A program made the position numbers and the translations under genes. Below the pieces are notes generated by a model. It was given only the letters and a program-made list of their open reading frames with translations, was not told the origin of the DNA and did not search any database. Below are positions 1 to 13,600 of a stretch of 64,000 nt of DNA, in pieces (positions within the stretch are counted from its first letter, which is position 1; each line of letters opens with the position of its first letter). This DNA comes from Corallococcus sicarius. Lineage in GTDB: Bacteria; Myxococcota; Myxococcia; Myxococcales; Myxococcaceae. The stretch covers positions 1-64,000 of the forward strand of contig NZ_RAWG01000010.1 in assembly GCF_003611735.1 (NCBI RefSeq), written 5' to 3'.

Positions 1-1685
1 CCAGCGGGTAGCTGGCATCCAGCGGGACGTACACGCCTCCCGCCTTCAGGATGCCCAGCACGCTCACCACCAACTCCAGCGAGCGCTCCACGCACAGGCC
101 CACGCGCACCTCGGGCCCCACGCCCATGGCCCTCAGGTGATGCGCGAGTTGGTTGGCCCGCTGGTTCAACTGCGCGTACGTCAGTCGCTGGCCCTCGTAC
201 TCCACCGCCACCGCATGCGGTGTCTTCAGCACCTGGGCTTCAAACAGCTCCGGCAGCGACTTCTCGCGCGGGTACTCCACCGCCGTGCCGCTCCACTCCT
301 TCACCAACCGCTGCTGCTCCTCCGGGCCCATCAGCGGCAGCTCCCACAACCGCTGCTCCGGACTCGCAACCGCCGCCTCCAGCAGCACGCGCAGGTGTCC
401 CAACAGCCGATGCATCGTCTCCGCATCAAACAAGTCGCTGTTGTAGTTCACCGCCGCCACCACTCCGTGCGGCACTTCCTCCACCACCAGTGACAGGTCG
501 TACTTCGACGTCTTTCCTTCCGACTCCATCCCGGAGAGCGTCAGCCCCTGCGCCAGCTTCACCTCTGTCACTGGCGTGTTCTGCAGCGTCAACGTCACCT
601 GGAACAGCGGGCTCCGGCTCAGGTCACGCTCCGGTCGCAGCTCCTCCACCAGCTTCTCGAACGGCACCTCCTGGTGGGCGTATGCCCCCAGCGTCACTTC
701 CCTCACCTGTGCCAACAGCTGACGGAAGCTCTGCTCCAGCGTCAGCTTCGCCCTCAGCACCAGCATGTTGGCGAAGAAGCCAATCAGCCCCTCCGTCTCC
801 GCCTGCGTGCGCCCCGCGATGGGCGAACCCACGCTCACGTCTTCCTGCCCCGAGTAACGCGACAACACCGTCTGGAACGCCGCCAGCAACACCATGAACG
901 GTGTTGCACCCTCGCGCTGTGCCAGGGCCTTCGCGCGATCCCACAGGGACTTGGGCCACTGGTGCTCGAAGTGACCGCCTCGGAAGGTCTGCACCGCGGG
1001 ACGGGGCCGGTCGGTGGGCAGCTCCAGCGCTCGCGACGCGCCTTCGAGCTGCCGCTTCCAGTAGTTGACCTGCGCCTCCAGGACGTCGCCCTTCAGCCAC
1101 TCGCGCTGCCACACCGCGTAGTCCGGGTACTGCACCGCCAGCTTGGGGAGCGGTGACGCATGCCCCTGCGAGAAGGCCTCGTACAGCCCTGCCACCTCGC
1201 GGACGAGCACGTTCATCGACCAGCCGTCCGACACGATGTGGTGCATCACCAGCACCAACACGTGCTCCTGCTCGGACACCTTCAGAAGGGTCACCCGCAG
1301 CAGCGGGCCCCTCTCCAGATCGAACGGCTGGTTCGACTCCTGCTCCGCCTGGCGAGTGGCCTCCACCGCACGGGTTTCTTCCGGCGAGGACTCCAGCTCC
1401 ACGATCCGGAAGGCCAGCACCGGCTCCTCCGAGATGATCTGGACGGGCCTTCCGTCACGGGTGCTGAACGTCGTCCGCAGCGACTCGTGGCGGCGCACGA
1501 GTTCATCGAAGCTCCGATGGAGCACTCCTGTATCCAGGAGGCCCTCCACCCGAACGACCGCGGGCACATTGTAGAAGGCACTGCCTGGCTGCATCTGGTC
1601 CAGGAACCACAGCCGCTGCTGCGCGAACGACAGTGGCAATGCCGCCCCAGCGTCCGTGCGCGGCTTCAGCGGCGGGATCGTGAGC
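1..1685 (-). other. Module 16 of gene C (incomplete): C domain and start of an A domain
   Basis: A complete C domain (HHIVSDGW near 1237) is followed by the first roughly 100 residues of an A domain, through the A2 region [12 protein letters not shown] at the window edge. The A3-A10 motifs and selectivity residues lie outside. The visible A-domain segment at 1-127 is identical to 12733-12859 in module 12. Whether this is the last module, and how the chain is released, cannot be seen. Confidence 0.85.
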
Positions 1686-4600
1686 GACTGGCCAGCGCGA
1701 GCTGACTGTTCAATCCGCTCGGAGAGGGCCGCCACCGTCGGCGTCTCGAACAGCTCCCGCAGGGGCAGCTCGATGCCGAAGGCGCCGCGGATCCGCGACA
1801 CCACCTGTGTCGCCAGCAACGAGTGCCCGCCCAGCTCGAAGAAGTGGTCCTTCGAGCCGATGCGCTCGACACCCAGCACTTGTGAGTAGAGACCCGCCAG
1901 CAGCTCCTCGGTGGGTGTGCGGGGTGCCTCGTACTCGGAGCCGGCCGTGCGAAGCCCAGCCTCCGGCGCGGGCAGGGCCTTGCGGTCCACCTTGCCATTG
2001 GGCGTCAGGGGGAGCGCGTCCAGGACCACATAGACCGAGGGCACCATGTACTCCGGCAACCGCTGCTTCAGGTGACTCCGAAGCTCGCTGGCTTCCAGCG
2101 CCGCTCCATCACGGGCCGTCACGTAGGCCACCAGTCGCTTGCCTTCCGCGCCGTCCTCTCTCGCCACCACCACCGCTTCGCTGACAGCGGCGTACGCCGC
2201 CAGTGCGGCCTCCACTTCGCCCAGCTCGATGCGGTAGCCCCGCACCTTCACCTGCGCGTCACGCCGTCCGAAGAACTCCAGCCGCCCGTCCTCCTGCCAC
2301 CGCACCACATCTCCTGTGCGGTACAGCCGGTTGCCATGGCCAAAGGGGTTGGGGACGAAGCGCTCCGCCGTCAGCTCCGGCCGGCCGACGTACCCCATGG
2401 CCAGTCCTTCGCCACCCACGTACAGCTCGCCCGGCACGCCCGCCGGCACCGGATGCATTGCCCCGTCCAGCACGTACGTCGTGGTGTTCCGGATGGGCCG
2501 CCCGATGGAGACCGACGTGCCGACGTCCTCAGGCCGCTCCATCCGGTAGGTGCTGGAGAACGTCGTGTTCTCCGTCGGGCCGTACCCGTTGATGAGCACG
2601 CCTCCGGACGCAAGCCGCTCCTTCACGCGGCCCACCGGCAGCACGTCGCCACCGGCCAGGACCTGCTTCACCTTCACCAGGGCTTGCGGCTGACGCGCCT
2701 GCATCTGCTCGAAGAGTGCGGCCGTCAGCCACAGCGAGGTGATGCCGGACGCCTCCAGCGTGCGGCCCAGCTCCTCCAGCGACGGCGTTCCCGCCGGGTA
2801 GACCACCAGCTTCGCGCCGTGCAGCAGTGCTCCCCAGACCTCCAGCGTCGAGGCGTCGAAGGAGATGGGGGCCAGTTGCAGCCACACTTCTTCCGGCCCG
2901 AAGTGCGCGAAGTCCGTCCCCAGCACCAGCCGCGACACGGCCCGGTGCGGTACGCCCACGCCCTTGGGCTGGCCCGTACTGCCCGACGTGAACATCACGT
3001 ATGCCAGATGGCCACCGCCGACACTCGCGCTCGGGTTGCTCTCAGGCTGACGCGCGATGACCGAGTCCCACTCGGTGTCCACGCACACCACCGGCTCACT
3101 CTCGGTGAGGCCCATGGACTGAAGCAGCTTCCGCTGGCCGACCAGCAGTGACACCCCGGCCTCGCGCTTCATCCACGACAGGCGCTCCAGGGGGTAGCTG
3201 GCATCCAGCGGGACGTACACGCCTCCCGCCTTCAAGATGCCCAACACGCTCACCACCAACTCCAGCGAGCGCTCCACGCACAGGCCCACCCGTACTTCGG
3301 GCCGTACGCCCATGCTCTTCAGGTGGTGCGCCAGTTGGTTGGCCCGCCCGTTCAACGCCGCGTAGGTCAGCTGCTGGCCTTCGTACTCCACGGCCACGGC
3401 TTCCGGCGTCTTCAACACCTGGGCTTCGAACAGCTCCGGCAGCGACTTCTCGCGCGGGTACTCCGCCGTCGTTCCGCTCCACTCGCGCACCAACCGCTGC
3501 TGCTCTTCCGGCCCCATCAGCGGCAACTCCCACAGCCGCTTCTCTGGCGCCCTCACCGCCTCTTCGAGCAACACGCGCAGGTGCCCCAAGAGCCGCTCCA
3601 CCGTGCAGCCCTCGAACAAGTCGCTGTTGAACTCCAGCGCGCCCGCGAGGCCTCCGTCGCTCGACTCACCCAGGCCGAGCGTCAGGTCGAACTTCGCCGT
3701 CTTCCCCGAGGACTCCGCCGCCTCAAGCTTCAGCCCCGACAGGCTCACCGCACCGCCCGGCGCGTTCTGCAGCACGAACATCACCTGGAAGAGCGGACCC
3801 CGGCTCAAGTCACGCTCCGGATGCAGCTCCTCCACCAGCTTCTCGAACGGCACTTCCTGGTGCGCGTACGCCCCCAGCGTCACGTCCCGCACCTGCGCCA
3901 GCAGCTGACGGAAGCTCTGCTCCGGCGCCAGCTTCGCCCTCAACACCAGCGTGTTGACGAAGAAGCCAATCAGCCCCTCCGTCTCCCCTCTCGTCCGGTT
4001 CGCGATCGCCGAGCCCACGCACACGTCGTCCTGCCCCGCGTACCTGCCCAGCACCGTCTGGAACGCCGCCAGCAACACCATGAAGGGCGTTGCATTCTCC
4101 CGCTGCGCCAGTCCCTTCACCGACTCCCAGAGCCCCTTCGGCCACTGCAACAGCCTCGTGTCTCCCCGGAACGTCTGCACTGCCGGGCGCGGCTTGTCCG
4201 TCGGCAGTTCCAGCGCTCTTGGCGCTCCGTCCAGCTGCGTCTTCCAGTATCCCAGCTGTTCTTCCAGGACCTCGCCCTTCAGCCATCCGCGCTGCCACAC
4301 GGCGTAGTCCGCGTACTGCACGGGGAGCTCCGCCAGCGGCGAGACACGGCCCTGCGCGTACGCCTCGTACAGCGCCACGACCTCCCTCACCAACACGCCC
4401 ATCGACCAGCCGTCCGACACGATGTGGTGCATCACCAGCACCAGCACGTGCTCGTCCTCCGCCAGCTTCAGCAGCGTTGCCCTCAGCAGCGGTCCCTGCT
4501 CCAGGTTGAACGGACGCTGGAGTTCCTCTTCGATCCAATGCTGCGCCGTGGCTTCACGCTCCGCCGCCAGCGCGGTGACATCCAGCTGGCGGAAGGACTG

Positions 4601-7600
4601 GACCGGCTCCTCCGCGATGACCTGCACCGGATCGCCACCTTCCGCGCGGAACGTCGTGCGCAGCGATTCGTGCCGGCGCACCAGCTCGCGGAAGCTGGTC
4701 TCCAGGGCCGTGGCATCCAGGTGCCCCGTGAGCTTCACGACCGAGGGCACGTTGTAGAAGGGACTGCCCGGCTCCAACTGATCGAGGAACCACAGTCGCT
4801 GCTGCGCGAACGACAGCGGCAGTGGCTTGTCCCGAGGCGCCCGCTTCAGTGGCGGTGCTCGGACCGCGGACTCTTCCTTCCCGAAGCCCTCTTCGATCCG
4901 AAGGGCAAGCTTCTCCACCGTGGAGGCTTCGAAGACGTCGCGAAGGGGTAGCTCCACCCGCAGCTCTTCCCTCACCCTCGACACCAACTGCGTGGCCAGC
5001 AGCGAGTGGCCCCCCAGTTCGAAGAAGTCTCCGTCCAGGCCTACCTGGGGGGCGTTCAGCACCTCGGCGAAGATGGCCGCCAGCTTCTGCTCGATGGCCG
5101 TGCGTGGGGCTGCGAAGTGCTCGGGCTGCGGGCTTCGTGCCTCCGGTGCGGGCAGCGCCTTGCGGTCCACCTTGCCGTTGGGCGTCAGGGGCAGTGCGCC
5201 CAGCACCACGTACGCCTGCGGCACCATGTACTCCGGAAGCCGCTGCTTCACGTGGCTCCGAAGTTCGCTGGCCTCCAGCGCCGCACCTTCCTGCGCCGTG
5301 ACGTAGGCCACCAGTCGCTTGCCTTCGGCTCCGTCTTCCCGGACCACGACGACCGCTTCATGGACTCCCGCGTACTGGGCCAGCGCCGCTTCCACCTCGC
5401 CCAGCTCGATGCGGTAGCCCCGCACCTTGACCTGCGTGTCCTTGCGGCCCAGGAACTCCAGCGTGCCGTGACTCAGCCACCGTACCTTGTCGCCTGTGCG
5501 GTAGAGCCGCGCTCCGTCTCCGAAGGGGTTGGGGACGAAGCGCTCCGCCGTCAGCTCCGGCCGGTTCACATACCCGACGGCCAGACCTTCGCCGCCCACG
5601 TACAGCTCGCCCGGCACGCTCACCGGCACCGGCTGCATCGCACGGTCCAGCACGTACGCCGTCGTGTTCCGGATCGGCCGCCCGATGGACACCGACGTGC
5701 CCACCTCTTCGGGCCGCTCCATCCGGTACGTGCTGGAGAACGTCGTGTTCTCCGTCGGGCCGTACCCGTTGATGAGCACGCCTCCGGAGGCAAGCCGCTC
5801 CTTCACGCGGCCCACGGGCAGTACGTCGCCACCGGCCAACACCTGGCGCACTCCTGCCAGCGCTCGCGGCTGACGTGCTTGCATCTGCTCGAAGAGTGCG
5901 GCCGTCAGCCACAGCGAACTGATACCCGACGCCTCCAGCGTGCGGCCCAGTTCCTCCAGCGACGGCGTACCCGCCGGGTACACCACCAGCTTCGCCCCGT
6001 GCAGCAGGCTGCCCCACACTTCCAGCGTGGAGGCGTCGAAGGAGATGGGCGCCAGTTGCAGCCACACCTCTTCCGGCCCGAAGTGCGCGAAGTCCGTCCC
6101 CAGCACCAGCCGCGACACGGCTCGATGCGGAACACCCACGCCCTTCGGCTGGCCCGTGCTTCCTGACGTGAACATCACGTACGCCAGATGGCCGCCACCG
6201 ACACTCGGGCTCGGGTTGCTCTGGGGCTGGCGCGCGATGGACGCCCACTCGGTGTCCACGCACACCACCAACTCACCACCCGAAGCGACTTCGTCCGCCA
6301 GCCTCTCCTGGGCGACGAGCAGCGCCACCCCGGCCTCACGCTTCATCCACGACAGTCGCTCCAGGGGGTAGCTCGCATCCAGCGGGACGTACACGCCTCC
6401 CGCCTTCAGGATGCCCAGCACGCTCACCACCAGTTCCAGCGAGCGCTCCACGCACAGCCCCACCCGTACTTCAGGCCCCACGCCCATGGCCCTCAGGTGA
6501 TGCGCGAGTTGGTTGGCCCGTTGGTTCAGCTCCCCATACGTCAGTCGCTGACCCTCGTACTCCACCGCCACCGCATGCGGTGTCTTCAGCACCTGGGCTT
6601 CAAACAGCTCCGGCAACGACGTCTCGCGCGGGTACTCCACCGCCGTGCCGCTCCACTCCTTCACCAATTGCTGCTGCTCCTCCGGGCCCATCAGCGGCAG
6701 CTCCCACAACCGCTGCTCCGGCCTCGCAACCGCCGCCTCCAACAGCACCCTCAAGTGCCCGAGCATCCGGTCCATCGTCCCGGCCTCGAACAGGTCGCTG
6801 TTGTAGTTCACCGCCGCCACCACTCCGTGCGGCACCTCCTCCACCACCAGCGACAGGTCGAACTTCGCCGTCTTCCCCTCCGACTCCATCCCGGAGAGCG
6901 TCAGCCCCTGCGCGAGCTTCACCTCCGTCACCGGCGTGTTCTGCAGCGTCAACGTCACCTGGAACAACGGACTGCGGCTCAGGTCACGCTCCGGCCGCAG
7001 CTCCTCCACCAGCTTCTCGAAGGGCACTTCCTGGTGCGCGTACGCCCCCAGCGTCACCTCGCGCGTCTGCGCCAGCAGCTCGCGGAAGCTCTGCTCCGGC
7101 GTCAGCTTCGCGCGCAGCACCAGCATGTTGGCGAAGAAGCCAATCAGCCCCTCCGTCTCCGCCTGCGTGCGCCCCGCGATGGGCGAACCCACGCAGACGT
7201 CGTCCTGCCCCGAGTAGCGCGACAGCACCGTCTGGAACGCCGCCAGCAGCACCATGAACGGCGTCGCACGCTCGCGCCGGCCGAGCACCTCCATGTCGCG
7301 CCACAGCGACCTGGGCCACAGCACGTGCCGCAGCTCACCGCGATACGTCTGCACCGCCGGGCGCGGCTTGTCCGTGGGCAGCTCCAGCGCGGCCGGGGCT
7401 CCCTCCAGCCGCTGCTTCCAGTAGTCGAGCTGCGCCTCCAGGACGTCGCCCTTCAACCACTCGCGCTGCCACACCGCGTAGTCCGGGTACTGCACCGCCA
7501 GCTCCGGCAACTGCGCCGCGCGTCCCAACGAGAACGCCTCGTAGAGCGCGGCCACCTCGCGAACGAGGACGTTCATCGACCAGCCGTCCGACACGATGTG

Positions 7601-10600
7601 GTGCATCATCAGCACCAGCACGTGCTCCTGATCCCCGAGCCTCAGCAGGGAGGTCCGCAGCAGCGGTCCCTGCTCCAGGTCGAACGGCCGGAGCGCCTCC
7701 GCCTCCGCGCGGCGCTGGGCCTCCTGCGCTCGCTCGGCCGCAGGCAGTCCACCCAGGTCCACGACCTCCAGCGCCACCCGGGCCGTTGGCGAGATGACCT
7801 GCACGGGCAGACCACCCTCGGCGCGGAACGTCGTCCGCAGCGATTCGTGACGGCGGACGAGCGCGTCGAAGCCGCGCTCCAGGGCGGCCACATCCAGCGG
7901 CCCCGTGAGCTTCACCACCGCTGGCACGTTGTAGAACGCACTGCCGGACGCGAGCTGCTCCAGGAACCACAGTCGCTGCTGCGCGAACGACAGTGGCAGG
8001 ACATCCTTCCGCTCCGCCCTCGGCCTCAGCGGAGGGGCCATGAAGCCCGCGCCGGACCGCACTGAGCGGTCCACCCGCTCGGCGAGCACCGCCACCGTGG
8101 GCGCTTCGAAGAGGTCCCGGAGTGGCAACTCGATGCCGAAGGCGCCGCGGATCCGCGAGATGGCCTGCGTCGCCAGCAGCGAGTGCCCGCCCAACTCGAA
8201 GAAGCCGCTGTGGATGCCCACCCGCTCCAGGCCCAGGACCTCGGCGAAGAGGCCCGCCAGGACCTCCTCGGTGGCCGTGCGCGGTGCGACGAACGTCTCT
8301 GGCTCCGCCGCCTGGAAGTCCGGTGCCGGCAGCGCTCCACGGTCCACCTTGCCGTTGGGCGTCAGGGGCAGCGCCTCCAGCACCACGAAGGCCTGCGGCA
8401 CCATGTAGTCGGGCAGCGTCCGGCCCAGGAAGTCGCGGAGGGCTTCGGCCTCCAGGGACTGGCCCGGCTTCGGCACGGCGTACGCCACCAGTCGCTTGCC
8501 CCCCGTCACCGCGTCGCGAGCCAGCACCACCGCTTCGCGCACCTCGGAGTGCCGCTCCAGCGCGGCCTCCACCTCTCCCGGCTCCACGCGGTAGCCACGG
8601 ACCTTGAGCTGGTGGTCCACGCGACCGAGGAACTCCACCTGTCCCTCCGCCAGCAGACGGGCCCGGTCTCCCGTGCGGTACATCCGCGCCCCCGGCACGT
8701 CCGAGTACGCGTCCGGCACGAAGCGCTCGGCCGTCAGGTCCGGACGGCCCAGGTAGCCGCGGCCCACCGCGCTCCCGCCGATGCACAGCTCTCCCGGGAT
8801 GCCCGCGGGCACCGGGCGCAGGTGTGCATCCAGGACGTAGATGCGCGCATTGGGAATGGGCCGGCCGAGCGGCACGGACGCGGACACGCGGTCCTCCGCA
8901 CCACGACCCACGCGCTGCGTGAGCACGCCCACCGTCGTCTCGGTGGGCCCGTAGTGGTTGAACACCACCAGCTCCGGCGACAGCGCGTGCACGCGGTCCA
9001 TCAGCGCCCAATCGGAGACGTCACCGCCCAGCACCAGGCGCTGGCGTGGCAACACCCGCTGGGGGTTCCCGGACGCCAGGAGCGCCTGCAGGTGCGCGGG
9101 GACGATCTTCAGGCAGTCCACCGCCTCGCGTTCGAAGAGCGCGGCCAGCTCCGCCGGATCCGACGCGCGCTCGCGCGACACGAGGTGCAGCGCGCCGCCA
9201 CGGCAGAGCGTCGGGAAGACGGCCGTATGGCCCAGGTCCGCCGCCAGCGTGGACACGGAGGCGAAGGAGGCGCCTTCCGGAAGCTCCAGCCGGCGCGACA
9301 CGCCTTCCACGTAGTTGACGATCTGCCGGTGCTCGATGGCCACGCCCTTCGGCCGGCCCGTGGAGCCGGAGGTGAAGATGACGTAGGCGAGGTTCTCCGG
9401 CGCCGCCGTGGGCACCGGGTTGCCCTCACTCCGCTCCGAAAGCAGACCCGCGTCCGAGTCCAGGCGGATCACCGCACCGCCGTCCCAGTCCAGGCCGTCC
9501 GCCAGCGCCGAGTGCGTGACGAGCGCATGCACTCCTGCATCCGAGAGGACACCCCGGAGGCGCTCGGCGGGGAACGCAAGGTCCAGCGGCACGTAGGCGC
9601 CGCCCGACTTGAGGATGCCCCACAGGCCCACCAGGGCGCTGGCGGAGCGGTCCAGGTACAGGCCCACCGCGACGTCCGGGCCCACGCCCAGCGAGCGCAG
9701 GTGGTGCGCCAGTTGGTTGGCCCGCCGGTTCAGCTCGCGGTACGTCAGGCGCGAGTCCTCGGCCACGACGGCGAGCGCGTCGGGCGTCCGTTCCACCTGC
9801 GCCTCGAAGAGGGCCTGGAGGGTGACGGGCGCGAAGCCGGTGCGGGTGTCGTTCCACTCCACGAGCACGCGGCGCTGCTCCGCCGCTCCCAGCAGCGGCA
9901 GCTCCGCCAGACGCGTGTCCGGAGTCCGCACGGCGGCTTCCAGCAGCACGCGCAGGTGGCCGGTCAGCCGGTCCATCGTCCCGGGCTCGAAGAGGTCGCG
10001 GTTGTACACGACACTGACCGAGAGCCCCTGCGGCGTCTCGGTCAGCTCCAGCGTCAGGTCGAACTTCGACGTCCCGGCGTCACCGTCCATCCCCGCCAGG
10101 GTGAGGCCCGGCAGGCGCAGCTCCACCGTGGGCGTGTTCTGCAGGATGAACATCACCTGGAAGAGCGGGCCGCGGCTCAGGTCGCGCTCGGGCTTGAGCT
10201 CCTCCACCAACCGCTCGAAGGGGGTGTCCTGATGCGCATACGCGCCGAGCGTCGTCTCACGCACCTGCGCCAGCAGCTCACGGAACGTCGGGGTGCCGCC
10301 GAGCCGGGCCCGCAGCACCAGCGTGTTCACGAAGAAGCCGATGAGCCCCTCCGTCTCGGCCCGGGTGCGGTTGGCGATGGGCGAACCCACGCTCACGTCG
10401 TCCTGTCCCGAGTAGCGCGACAGCACCGTCTGGAACGCCGCCAGCAGCACCATGAAGGGCGTCGCGCCCTCCCGGTGTGCGAGCGCCTTCACCGAGTCCC
10501 ACAGCTCACGAGGCCATTGGACGTCACGGCTGTCGCCCCGGAACAGCTGCACCGCGGGGCGCGGCTTGTCCGTGGGCAGTTCCAGGGCGCGAGGAGCCCC

Positions 10601-13600
10601 CTGGAGCTGTTGCTTCCACCACGCGAGCTGGGCGTCCAGGACTTCGCCCTTCAGCCACTCGCGCTGCCAGACCGCGTAGTCCGCGTACTGGAGGGGAAGC
10701 TCGGGCAGCGGCGACGGCCGGCCCTGTGAGCAGGCCTCGTACAATGCGGCCGTCTCGCGGATGAGGACGCCCATCGACCAGCCGTCCGAGACGATGTGGT
10801 GCATCACCAGCACCAGCACGTGCTCCTGCTCGGACAGCTTCACCAGCACCGTGCGCAACAGGGGCCCCTGCTCCAGCTTGAACGGGAGCGAGGCCTCCTG
10901 GCCCGACAGCCGCTGTGCCTCTGTCGTGCGCTCCACCTCCGGCAGGTCGCTCAGGTCCACGACACGCAGTCGCACGGGCGACTCCGGCGCGATGACCTGC
11001 ACGGGCGTGCCGCCCTCGGCATGGAAGGTCGTGCGCAGGGATTCGTGCCGACGCACCAGCGCGTCGAAGGCCTGCTCCAACGCGGCGACCCGCACCGTCC
11101 CCGTCAACTTCACCGCCACCGGGATGTTGTAGGACGGGCTCCCCGGCTCCAGCTGATCCAGGAACCAGAGGCGCTGCTGTGCGAACGACAGCGGCAGCGC
11201 ACCCGTTCGTGGCACCCGCGTCAGCGGTGGCGCGTGGAGGTTCGGCGCGTGGGTGAGTCCGCCTTCCAGGCGCTGTGCCAGCTTCTCCACCGTGGACGCT
11301 TCGAAGACGTCCCTCAGGGGCAGCTCCACGTGGAAGGCCTCGCGCACGCGAGACACAAGCTGCGTCGCCAGCAGCGAGTGGCCGCCCAGTTCGAAGAAGT
11401 CTCCGTCCAGGCCGACCCGTTCGACGTTCAGCACCTCCGCGAAGATGGATGCCAGCTTCTGCTCGGTGACCGTGCGCGGTGCCACGAACCGGGCGACTGC
11501 GGTGCCCTCCGCGTCCGGGGTGGGCAGGGCCTTGCGGTCCACCTTGCCATTGGGCGTCAGCGGCAGTGCGTCCAGCACCACGTACGCCTGCGGCACCATG
11601 TACTCCGGCAACCGCTGCTTCAGGTGGCTTCGAAGCTCGCTGGATTCCAGCAATGCTCCGTCCCGCGCCGTCACGTAGGCCACCAGTCGCTTGCCTTCCG
11701 TGCCCTCCTCCCGCGCCACCACCACCGCCTCGCCAACCCCGGCGTGCAGGGTCAGTGCGGCTTCCACTTCGCCCAGCTCGATGCGGTAGCCCCGCACCTT
11801 CACCTGTCCGTCACGCCGCCCGAAGAACTCCAGTCGCCCGTCCGCCAACCACCGGACCGTGTCGCCCGTGCGGTACAGCCGGGTGCCGTCTCCGAAGGGA
11901 TTGGGGACGAAGCGCTCGGCCGTCAGCTCCGGCCGGTTCACATACCCGACAGCCAGTCCTTCGCCGCCGACGTACAGCTCGCCCGGCACGCCCGCCGGCA
12001 CCGGATGCATCGCCCCGTCCAGCACGTACGCTGTCGTGTTCCGGATGGGCTGGCCGATGGACACCGACGTGCCCACCTCCTCCGGCTTCTCCATCCGGTA
12101 GGTGCTGGAGAACGTCGTGTTCTCCGTCGGGCCGTACCCGTTGATGAGCATGCCGCCGGAGGCAAGCCGCTCCTTCACGCGGCCCACCGGCAGCACGTCT
12201 CCACCGGCCAACACCTGGCGCACTCCTGCCAGGGCTTGCGGTTGCCTCGCCTGCATCTGCTCGAAGAGTGCCGCCGTGAGCCACAGCGACGTGATGCCCG
12301 ACGCCTCCAGCGTGCGGCCCAGCTCCTCCAGCGACGGCGTGCCCGCCGGGTACACCACCAGCTTCGCGCCGTGCAGCAGTGCGCCCCAGACCTCCAGCGT
12401 CGAAGCATCGAAGGAGATGGGCGCCAGTTGCAGCCACACCTCTTCCGGCCCGAAGTGCGCGAAGTCCGTCCCCAGCACCAGCCGCGACACGGCTCGATGC
12501 GGAACACCCACGCCCTTCGGCTGGCCCGTGCTTCCTGACGTGAACATCACGTACGCCAGATGGCCGCCACCGACACTCGGGCTCGGGTTGCTCTGGGGCT
12601 GGCGCGCGATGGACGCCCATTCGGTGTCCACGCACACCACCAGCTCACCGCCCGAAGCGACTTCGTCCGCCAGCTTCTCCTGGGCGACGAGCAGCGCCAC
12701 CCCGGCCTCGCGCTTCATCCACGACAGCCGCTCCAGCGGGTAGCTGGCATCCAGCGGGACGTACACGCCTCCCGCCTTCAGGATGCCCAGCACGCTCACC
12801 ACCAACTCCAGCGAGCGCTCCACGCACAGGCCCACGCGCACCTCGGGCCCCACGCCCATCGCCTTCAGGTGGTGCGCGAGTTGGTTGGCCCGTTGGTTCA
12901 ACGCCGCGTACGTCAGCCGCTGACCCTCGTACTCCACCGCCACGGCTTCCGGCGTGCGCTGCGCCTGTGCCTCGAAGAGGGCGTGCAGGCTGGCGTCACG
13001 CGGGTACTCCACCGCCGTGCCGCTCCACTCCTTCACCAACCGCTGCTGCTCCTCCGGGCCCATCAGCGGCAGCTCCCACAGTCGCTGCTCCGGCCGAGCG
13101 ACCGCCGACTCCAGCAGCACGCGCAGGTGCCCCACGAGCCGCTGCATCGTCTCCGCTTCGTACAGGTCGCTGTTGTAGTTCACCGCCACGGCGAGTCCGT
13201 GCGGCGTCTCTTCGACCAGCAGCGACAGGTCGAACTTCGACGTCTTCTCCTGGGCATCGACGCCCGTCAGCGTCAGCTCCCGCAGCCGGGCCTCGGATAC
13301 TGGGGTGTTCTGCAGCGTCAACGTGACCTGGAAGAGCGGACTGCGGCTCAGGTCGCGCTCGGGGTGCAGCTCCTCCACCAGCTTCTCGAACGGCACGTCC
13401 TGGTGCGCGTACGCCCCCAGCGTCACCTCACGCACCTGCGCGAGCAGCTCACGGAAGCGCTGCCCGGGTGACAGCTTCGTCCTCAGCACCAGCGTGTTGA
13501 CGAAGAAGCCGATCAGCCCCTCCGTCTCCTCGCGCGTACGGCCCGCGATGGGCGAACCCACGCTCACGTCGTCCTGTCCCGAGTAGCGCGACAGCACCGT